NCBI GenBank assembly: GCA_934256705.1
Contig: CAKQPF010000006.1
Span: forward strand, 1 to 64,000
Direction: 5' to 3'
Length of the DNA: 64,000 bases
DNA from: an uncultured Prevotella sp.
Lineage (GTDB): Bacteria; Bacteroidota; Bacteroidia; Bacteroidales; Bacteroidaceae
Position numbers and translations under genes: made by a program. The notes under the pieces were generated by a model. It did not search any database and was not told the origin of the DNA. It saw nothing but the letters and a program-made list of their open reading frames with translations. Positions 57,730-64,000 of this stretch are shown piece by piece (within the stretch, counting starts at the first letter, position 1; each line of letters starts with the position of its first letter).

Positions 57730-60054
57730 ATGAGTAGATTTACAAGCTTTCTCTTTGCCCTGCTGATGGCATTCGTTTTCACACCGGCATCCATAGCAAA
57801 ATCCGGAGATTTCAAGGCTGGAAAGAACACTTTCCTCATCAATGGCAAGCCTATCGTCATCAAAGCAGCGGAAATACACTACCCTCGCATTCCGCGCGAA
57901 TACTGGGACCACCGCATGAAAATGTGCAAAGCACTCGGAATGAACGCCGTCTGCATCTACATCTTCTGGAACATTCACGAGCAGAAGGAAGGTCAGTTCG
58001 ACTTCACAGGCAACAATGACATCGCCGCTTTCTGCCGTCTGGCACAGAAAAACGACCTCTATGTCATCGTGCGCCCAGGCCCTTACGTATGCGCCGAATG
58101 GGAGATGGGCGGATTGCCTTGGTGGCTCCTGAAGATAAAGGATATACGCCTGCGCGAGAAAGACCCGTACTTCATGGAGAGAGTGGAAATCTTCGAGCAG
58201 AAAGTGGCTGAGCAACTGGCTCCGCTCGCCATACAGAATGGCGGTCCGATCATAATGGTTCAGGTGGAAAATGAATACGGCAGCTACGGTGAGGACAAGC
58301 CTTACATATCCGCCATAAGGGACATCGTGCGCAAAAACTGGAACAAGGACATCGCTCTCTTCCAGTGCGACTGGGCAAGCAACTTCACAAAGAACGGACT
58401 CGACGACCTGCTCTGGACCATGAATTTCGGCACTGGTGCCAATATCGACGCACAGTTCAGCAAACTGAAGCAGCTACGTCCAGACAGTCCTCTCATGTGC
58501 TCTGAGTTCTGGAGCGGATGGTTTGACAAATGGGGAGCCAGACATGAGACGCGCCCGGCAAAGGCTATGACTGACGGCATCGAGGAAATGCTCCGCAAAG
58601 GCATTTCTTTCTCGCTCTATATGACGCACGGCGGCACCTCTTTCGGTCATTGGGCGGGCGCAAACAGCCCTGGCTATGCTCCCGACGTTACATCTTACGA
58701 CTATGACGCCCCTATCAATGAGTATGGTCAGGCCACAGAGAAATACCACCTCCTGAGAAGCGTTCTCCAGCGTTATTCTGACGAAAAACTGCCCAAGATG
58801 CCGAAGGCTCCAATGCCGCTCATCAGTTTTCCGAGGGTAACTCTCTCCGAATATGCTCCTCTCCAGTGCGGCATTGACAGCACAGCCGAGGGCCTCCACA
58901 CCTTCGAGGAGATGAACATGGGCTACGGCACCATGATTTACGAGGTCACTCTGCCTGCCACCAGCAAGCCTTCCATACTCACCATGGATGCGCATGACTA
59001 TGCCCAGGTGTTTATCGGAGGACAGTATATCGGCAAACTCGACCGTGTCAAGAAAGAGAAAAGTCTCCAACTGCCCGCAATCTACGCTCCTACGAAAGCC
59101 ATTATCATAGTGGAAGGCATGGGAAGAATCAATTTCGGCAGAGCTATAAAGGACTATAAAGGCATCATCGGCAATATCACCCTCACCACAGAGGATGAAG
59201 TGAGCACCATCGCCTATCAGCCACGACAGTGGAAAAGCCATACCGTGCCCGACACTTACGAGCAGGCTCTCAAGGCTTTCAGAAAGGCTTCTGCCTTCAA
59301 TCCCTCAATCGGCTATCTCCGAGGTTATTACCGTGGATACGTGAACATCAGGAAGGTGGGCGACACATTCATCAATATGGAGTCTTTCGGCAAAGGTCTT
59401 GTCTATGTAAACGGCCATGCCCTCGGCAGATTCTGGAACATCGGACCTCAGCAGACGCTCTTTTTGCCGGGCTGTTGGCTCAAGAAGGGACGCAATGAGA
59501 TTATCGTTCTCGACATTGCAGGTTCGAATGTCGCCCCTACTGTCTTCGGGCAGGCTCATCCTGAGCTCAACAAGCTCAATATCAAGAAGAATCGACTTCA
59601 CGACAATCCTAAATACAAATTCGACTTCTCCACTTGCCAGCTCGCTGCTGAAGGTCAACTGAAGCCGGGTAATGGTTGGCAGAGAGTGGCTTTCGGCAAG
59701 CCTGTCACTGGTAGATACCTCACCATCGAAGTGCTCTCTTCGCATCAGGACGATGGAAGAGTGGCAATAGCTGAACTGTATGCTCTTGATGCCAAGGGCG
59801 TAAGACTCAGTCGTGAGGTCTGGTCGGCTAAATATGCTGACAGCGAAGACGTGCAGGAAGGCAACAATACCGCTGACAAAGTCTTTGATCTACAGGAAAG
59901 CACCTACTGGCAGACCTGCAAAGGCGCCTCAATGCCTCATCGCATCACCATCGATCTCGGTGCGGTGCAGACCATCACAGGCATCGAATTGCTCCCAAGA
60001 GCTGAGCAGGGAGCACCTTATTCCATCAAGGATTACCGCATTTATATAAAATGA
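57730..60054 (+). CDS. GH35 beta-galactosidase with C-terminal F5/8-type domain
   Basis: 774 residues. Signal peptide (about 1-23), a GH35 TIM barrel with acid/base Glu182 in VENEYG and nucleophile Glu259 in SEFWSGWFDKWG, beta-sandwich jelly rolls (about 380-620; LYVNGHALGRFWNIGPQ), and a C-terminal discoidin-like domain (VTGRYLTIEVLS...ITIDLGAVQTITGIELLPR). It releases terminal beta-galactose from glycans in the periplasm or at the surface. It leads a run of glycan genes. Confidence 0.95.
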   Translation: MSRFTSFLFALLMAFVFTPASIAKSGDFKAGKNTFLINGKPIVIKAAEIHYPRIPREYWDHRMKMCKALGMNAVCIYIFWNIHEQKEGQFDFTGNNDIAAFCRLAQKNDLYVIVRPGPYVCAEWEMGGLPWWLLKIKDIRLREKDPYFMERVEIFEQKVAEQLAPLAIQNGGPIIMVQVENEYGSYGEDKPYISAIRDIVRKNWNKDIALFQCDWASNFTKNGLDDLLWTMNFGTGANIDAQFSKLKQLRPDSPLMCSEFWSGWFDKWGARHETRPAKAMTDGIEEMLRKGISFSLYMTHGGTSFGHWAGANSPGYAPDVTSYDYDAPINEYGQATEKYHLLRSVLQRYSDEKLPKMPKAPMPLISFPRVTLSEYAPLQCGIDSTAEGLHTFEEMNMGYGTMIYEVTLPATSKPSILTMDAHDYAQVFIGGQYIGKLDRVKKEKSLQLPAIYAPTKAIIIVEGMGRINFGRAIKDYKGIIGNITLTTEDEVSTIAYQPRQWKSHTVPDTYEQALKAFRKASAFNPSIGYLRGYYRGYVNIRKVGDTFINMESFGKGLVYVNGHALGRFWNIGPQQTLFLPGCWLKKGRNEIIVLDIAGSNVAPTVFGQAHPELNKLNIKKNRLHDNPKYKFDFSTCQLAAEGQLKPGNGWQRVAFGKPVTGRYLTIEVLSSHQDDGRVAIAELYALDAKGVRLSREVWSAKYADSEDVQEGNNTADKVFDLQESTYWQTCKGASMPHRITIDLGAVQTITGIELLPRAEQGAPYSIKDYRIYIK

Positions 60055-60071
60055 AGAATGAAGAATGAAGA

Positions 60072-60099
60072 GCCACTGTGTCAGCCGCGTTACCGGCTG
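60072..60099 (-). repeat. REP-like palindrome, reverse orientation
   Basis: GCCACTGTG then T, CAGCCG (60082-60087) and CGGCTG (60094-60099) around CGTTAC. A full copy between the GH35 and GH127 genes; preceded by four GAATGAA-type repeats. Confidence 0.85.
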
Positions 60100-60143
60100 A
60101 TATATAATAAAACACAACAAAAAGAACCAAAACTAACAAAAAA

Positions 60144-62216
60144 ATGAAAACTATCCTAACCTCCATCGTCCTGGCTGCGGCGGCAATCATGCCTGCCACA
60201 GCACAGAAAACGAAGACGCTGAGCAACGGCTATCCGTTCTCGCAAGTACCTTTCACAAGCGTAAAAATCGCCCACGACTCCTTCTGGGGAAGCCGATTGC
60301 AGGCTGCACGCGAAGTAACCATCCCATTGGCATTCAGCAAATGCGAGACCGAACACCGCTATAAGAACTTTGAAATGGCTGCCTACACCCTCCAGCATCC
60401 AGGACATAAGGGACTGGACACTAAGGAATGGAACGTATCAAAGTTTATGGGCTTCTCATTCGATGACACCGATGTATATAAGACTATCGAAGGCGCAAGC
60501 TACATACTGCAGACTTATCCCGACAAGAAACTGAAGGCATATATCGACAGTGTGCTCGACGTTGTGGCAGCCGCACAGGAGCCTGACGGCTATCTTTACA
60601 CCGCACGCACCATCAATCCTAAGCATCCGCACAACTGGTCTGGCGACAAGCGCTGGGAGCAAGATGAGACATTGAGCCACGAACTATATAATCTCGGTCA
60701 CATGGTGGACGCTGCCTGCGCTCATTATCAAGCCACAGGAAGCACCAAATTCCTCGACATCGCAAAGCGATATGCTGACTGCGTGGTGCGAGAAGTCGGT
60801 CCTAAGGATGGACAAGCCAAGGTGGTGCCAGGTCATCAGATAGCAGAGATGGCGCTCGCTCGCCTCTACACCCTGACTGGAGAGAAGAAATATCTCGATG
60901 AAGCCAAATATCTGCTCGACTATCGTGGCAAGACCAAGATACGCAATCCTTACTCACAGAGCCATGAGCCTATCCTCAAGCAGAGCGAAGCTGTAGGACA
61001 TGCTGTGCGTGCTGGATATATGTATGCTGGCATTGCCGACGTGGCTGCACTCACACAAGACTCTGATTACATCAAGACAATCGACCGTATATGGGACAAT
61101 ATCGTGTCAAAGAAATACTATATCACCGGTGGCGTGGGCGCAAGACATGCTGGAGAGGCTTTCGGAAGCAATTACGAACTGCCTAATATGACCGCCTACA
61201 ATGAGACCTGCGCTGCCATTTCCATGGTATATCTCTTTGAACGTATGTTCCTGTTGCACGGCGATAGCAAGTACATCGACTGCCTTGAGCGCACATTATA
61301 TAATGGTGTAATATCAGGAATGAGCATGGATGGCGGCAGATTCTTCTACCCTAACCCTCTCTCAAGCGATGGTAAATACGCCTTCAATGCCGACAACAAC
61401 ACCACTCGCCAGCCGTGGTTCGGCTGCGCTTGCTGCCCAAGTAACCTCTGCAGGTTCATCCCTTCCGTCCCTGGTTACCTCTATGGAGTGAAGGACAACA
61501 ATATCTTCGTCAACCTCTTTGCTGCCAATGTCTCCACAATCAAGGTGAATGGAAAGGACGTTGTGCTTGAGGAAACGACGGAATATCCATGGAACGGCGA
61601 CATCAAGATTACGGTAAAGAAGAGCAATGCCAAGAATGCCAACCTCCTTATCCGCATCCCTGGCTGGGTAAGAAACCAGGTTGTGCCAAGCGATCTCTAT
61701 CAGTTCAGCGACAAGGAAGCACCTTCTTACAGTGTGACTGTCAACGGAAAAGCCGTGGAAGCTGACCTTTCTGCCAACAAAGGCTATCTCCCTGTGAAGA
61801 ATATCCGAAAGGGTGACGTGGTAAGAATCCACTTTGATATGCCTGTCCGCACTGTTATCGCAAACCAGAAGGTGGCTGATGACAGAAGCAAAGTGGCAGT
61901 AGAGCGCGGTCCTTTAGTGTATTGTGCAGAGGCTGCAGACAACAATGGGGAGCCTGTTCTCCGTGCTGTCATGGGCAAAAAGCCTACCTTCAACGTGGTG
62001 GACAACTACTCCATACAGAACACAGAGACCAAGAATGCGCCAGCATTCACCGTGAAAGCCATCAAGACTGAGGGTCAAATACTCAATGACAGCGCTGACG
62101 GCATCTCACTGAAGAACTGCACTCTGACCTTGATTCCTTACTACGCATGGAATCATCGCGGTGCTAATCAGATGAATGTGTGGTTCTATCAGAACCTTAC
62201 TTTCATGGATAAGTAA
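60144..62216 (+). CDS. GH127 beta-L-arabinofuranosidase-like hydrolase
   Basis: 690 residues with a signal peptide. Former DUF1680 family. In the Bifidobacterium enzyme HypBA1, the zinc and catalytic residues are Glu322, Glu338, Cys340, Cys417 and Cys418. The matching residues here appear to be Glu338 (GEAFGSNYELPN), Glu354/Cys356 (AYNETCA) and Cys430/Cys431 (CACCPSN). It likely removes beta-L-arabinofuranose or a related sugar from plant or arabinose-containing glycans. Lies 89 bp after GH35. Confidence 0.93.
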   Translation: MKTILTSIVLAAAAIMPATAQKTKTLSNGYPFSQVPFTSVKIAHDSFWGSRLQAAREVTIPLAFSKCETEHRYKNFEMAAYTLQHPGHKGLDTKEWNVSKFMGFSFDDTDVYKTIEGASYILQTYPDKKLKAYIDSVLDVVAAAQEPDGYLYTARTINPKHPHNWSGDKRWEQDETLSHELYNLGHMVDAACAHYQATGSTKFLDIAKRYADCVVREVGPKDGQAKVVPGHQIAEMALARLYTLTGEKKYLDEAKYLLDYRGKTKIRNPYSQSHEPILKQSEAVGHAVRAGYMYAGIADVAALTQDSDYIKTIDRIWDNIVSKKYYITGGVGARHAGEAFGSNYELPNMTAYNETCAAISMVYLFERMFLLHGDSKYIDCLERTLYNGVISGMSMDGGRFFYPNPLSSDGKYAFNADNNTTRQPWFGCACCPSNLCRFIPSVPGYLYGVKDNNIFVNLFAANVSTIKVNGKDVVLEETTEYPWNGDIKITVKKSNAKNANLLIRIPGWVRNQVVPSDLYQFSDKEAPSYSVTVNGKAVEADLSANKGYLPVKNIRKGDVVRIHFDMPVRTVIANQKVADDRSKVAVERGPLVYCAEAADNNGEPVLRAVMGKKPTFNVVDNYSIQNTETKNAPAFTVKAIKTEGQILNDSADGISLKNCTLTLIPYYAWNHRGANQMNVWFYQNLTFMDK

Positions 62217-62225
62217 CATAATAGT

Positions 62226-64000
62226 ATGAAGAAATTCATGTTTCTATTGGTCTGCCTTGCGCTCATAGCATTGCCTTTGAGCGCAAAGCAGACTTTTTTG
62301 CCTTTTCCAAAAGCCAATGACAACTACTGGCGAAAGCAGATTCCACGCTCTATGCGCATGGATTACATACGATTGGGACACAGCTATTTAGGCAAACCTT
62401 GGACGGCTATTCCCGACTCTATCTTTGCCCAGTTCAAGCACAACGGCAACCGCACCGGCTACGAAGCCATGAGTTTCGGAGTCAGAAGGCAGTTTTCATG
62501 CCTCGTAATGGCTGAGATAATGGAGCATAAAGGGCGCTTTCTGCCTGCTATATGCCAGGGATTGCACTACTTTATCGAAAAGGAAGCGTGGTGGGGAATA
62601 CCTGCCCACTACCCGAAAGCGAAGCCGGAGCGAGGCATTCAGCCTGTAGATCTCTTCAATGCAGAGACCTCCGGGATGCTGGCATGGACGCTTTATATGC
62701 TCGATACGGACATCGAAAGGGCGGAAAAGGGGCTTTGCGACAGCGTCAGAAACGAGATAGAGCGACGCTTTCTCTATCCCACCTTATATAATAAGCAAGG
62801 CTGGAAGCACAATGCAAACAACTGGAATACATGGATTACCGCCAACTGGATGCAGACAATGCTTATCTGCGAGCGCGACAAAGCAAGGCGCGACGAGGCA
62901 ATAAAGGGGATAAAGCAATGCCTTCTCACATTCATCAAGGGCTATCCTGATGATGGCGGATGCGAGGAAGGCGTGAGCTACTGGGACTGTGCCGGCGCTT
63001 CGCTCTTCGAATCGCTATATTTCATGCAGTTTATGCCTAAGGAATCAGCGCTCCATCTCAATGATATGCAGAGAGAAAAGGTGAAGGCTATGGGGCAATT
63101 TATCACCAAAATGTATATCGATGACCTCACTTTCGTGAATTTCTCTGACGCTCAAGCCAAGAACACTCCTAACATCAACATCCTCTTTCCTTACGGAGCA
63201 TACCTCAATGATGCCCCTATGACGTGCCTTGCGGCATATATCGGAAAGAAATATAATTACTTAAAGTATCCTTCTACGCTGTTTCTGCAGTCTGGCAACT
63301 ACCCTAAATTAGGCAGGGAACTGATGTTTCTCTCCATGCTTCCTCAGTTTGAATCCACCAAAGCGGAGCAACCTAAGACGGAAGAGGCATTTCTCCAGAA
63401 CTCACAGATTATGGTTTCGCGGAGCAATGACTGGTTTGTGGCGATAAAAGGCGGGCATAATGCTGAGAGTCATAATCATAATGACGTGGGAAACTTTATA
63501 CTTTATCATCGTAATAAGCCCGTTATCATCGACCTTGGACGCGACACTTACACTGCTCTTTCCTTCAGCAATCGCCGCTTTGAACTGATGAATTGCCGTT
63601 CATCCTATCATAATGTACCTCTAATCAATGGATTAGAGCAGAGGGATGGCAAGGCTTTCAGAGCTCTGAATGTGGAGCATATCAGTGGCAATTTAGGCAA
63701 TGGAATTGTGGCTTCATGCTGCATGGATATAGAGAAAGCCTACCCTAAGGAGGCTAATGTCAGCAAATGGACGAGGACAATGACCCTGAATGGCGCAGCG
63801 GAAACGGTGCAACTAACAGATAGTTTCGCTCTTGCTAATCAGCAAAAGCCTGTCGAAATCATCATGATGACCTATGGTGAGCCTTGTCTTGACGCAGAGG
63901 GCATGGTACTTTTGGGCAATAAGTCAGTGCGCCTTGCATTGCCTTTAGATAGTACCAGCGTAAGTTGGGAGAAAGTAGAAATGCCTGATGGCATAATGAA
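62226..64000 (+). CDS. Heparinase II/III-like protein, truncated by the window end
   Basis: At least 591 residues from ATG 62226 with no stop before 64000. Signal peptide (MKKFMFLLVCLALIALPLSA), a helical toroid with N-terminal WITANWMQTMLICERD, and a beta domain with GGHNAESHNHNDVGNFILYHRNKPVIIDLG, typical of heparinase II/III-like lyases. It starts 9 bp after the GH127 stop, so it is in the same operon. The substrate is not known; uronic-acid polysaccharides are typical of the family. Confidence 0.88.
   Translation, partial: MKKFMFLLVCLALIALPLSAKQTFLPFPKANDNYWRKQIPRSMRMDYIRLGHSYLGKPWTAIPDSIFAQFKHNGNRTGYEAMSFGVRRQFSCLVMAEIMEHKGRFLPAICQGLHYFIEKEAWWGIPAHYPKAKPERGIQPVDLFNAETSGMLAWTLYMLDTDIERAEKGLCDSVRNEIERRFLYPTLYNKQGWKHNANNWNTWITANWMQTMLICERDKARRDEAIKGIKQCLLTFIKGYPDDGGCEEGVSYWDCAGASLFESLYFMQFMPKESALHLNDMQREKVKAMGQFITKMYIDDLTFVNFSDAQAKNTPNINILFPYGAYLNDAPMTCLAAYIGKKYNYLKYPSTLFLQSGNYPKLGRELMFLSMLPQFESTKAEQPKTEEAFLQNSQIMVSRSNDWFVAIKGGHNAESHNHNDVGNFILYHRNKPVIIDLGRDTYTALSFSNRRFELMNCRSSYHNVPLINGLEQRDGKAFRALNVEHISGNLGNGIVASCCMDIEKAYPKEANVSKWTRTMTLNGAAETVQLTDSFALANQQKPVEIIMMTYGEPCLDAEGMVLLGNKSVRLALPLDSTSVSWEKVEMPDGIM

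Overview
The window looks like a chromosomal segment of a Bacteroidales bacterium, most likely Prevotella/Segatella-like. This rests on several things: repeated TAnnTTTG -7 promoter elements, a Bacteroidetes-type division cluster (FtsL-like protein, FtsI with a PASTA tail, FtsQ without FtsB nearby), an adjacent GlsA/GlsB pair for glycine lipids, a SufBCD/SufS system, an M64 peptidase, and GH35/GH127/heparinase-like glycan enzymes. The species call is inference; no rRNA is present.

Layout. 1-370: probable edge of a mobile element and a long inverted repeat. 371-25833 (all minus): trpB2; then, read in transcription order from 25833 leftwards, mraZ-rsmH-ftsL-ftsI-murE-mraY-murD-ftsW-murG-murC-ftsQ-ftsA-ftsZ, followed by yqeY, dgt, dut, a TPR protein, a LolA-like lipoprotein and an EnvC-like LytM protein. 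This is a nearly complete division and cell wall (dcw) cluster lacking murF and ddl. 25834-26737: divergent regulatory gap with a candidate MraZ operator. 26738-28609: glsA-glsB. 28717-32575: recO, tRNA-Glu, rpsT with a structured leader, gyrB. 32995-41022: a secreted protein, an AraC regulator, a DUF3109 protein, ung, gpmI, a WYL regulator, rnhB and a TrmH-type methyltransferase. 41136-47868: sufS, then a PIN toxin/antitoxin pair and an orphan small membrane protein, then sufD-sufC-sufB. 48094-56424: M64 peptidase, infB-nusA-rimP, S41 protease. 56624-64000: tRNA-Asn, a 1 kb repeat-rich gap, then GH35, GH127 and a heparinase II/III-like gene cut by the window end.

The most unusual signal is in the spaces between genes. 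Eleven intergenic loci between 26.3 and 57.2 kb carry degenerate tandem arrays. Ten have a strict 22-bp period and one has 21 bp. Unit sequences differ completely between most loci, so the conserved property is the spacing and not the sequence. Many arrays touch or include a stop codon (gyrB, the DUF3109 gene, gpmI, ung). In several arrays each unit carries a short dyad whose arms change together. A second family is a REP-like palindrome with a fixed loop and tail (GTAAC..., ACACAGTGGC) and covarying arms. One copy lies in frame inside rnhB, and another creates a spurious N-terminal extension of murC. Further repeat classes are octanucleotide hairpins at gene ends, a 195-bp MITE-like element between ftsA and ftsZ, and TATTGATATTTTATCC repeats near tRNA-Asn.
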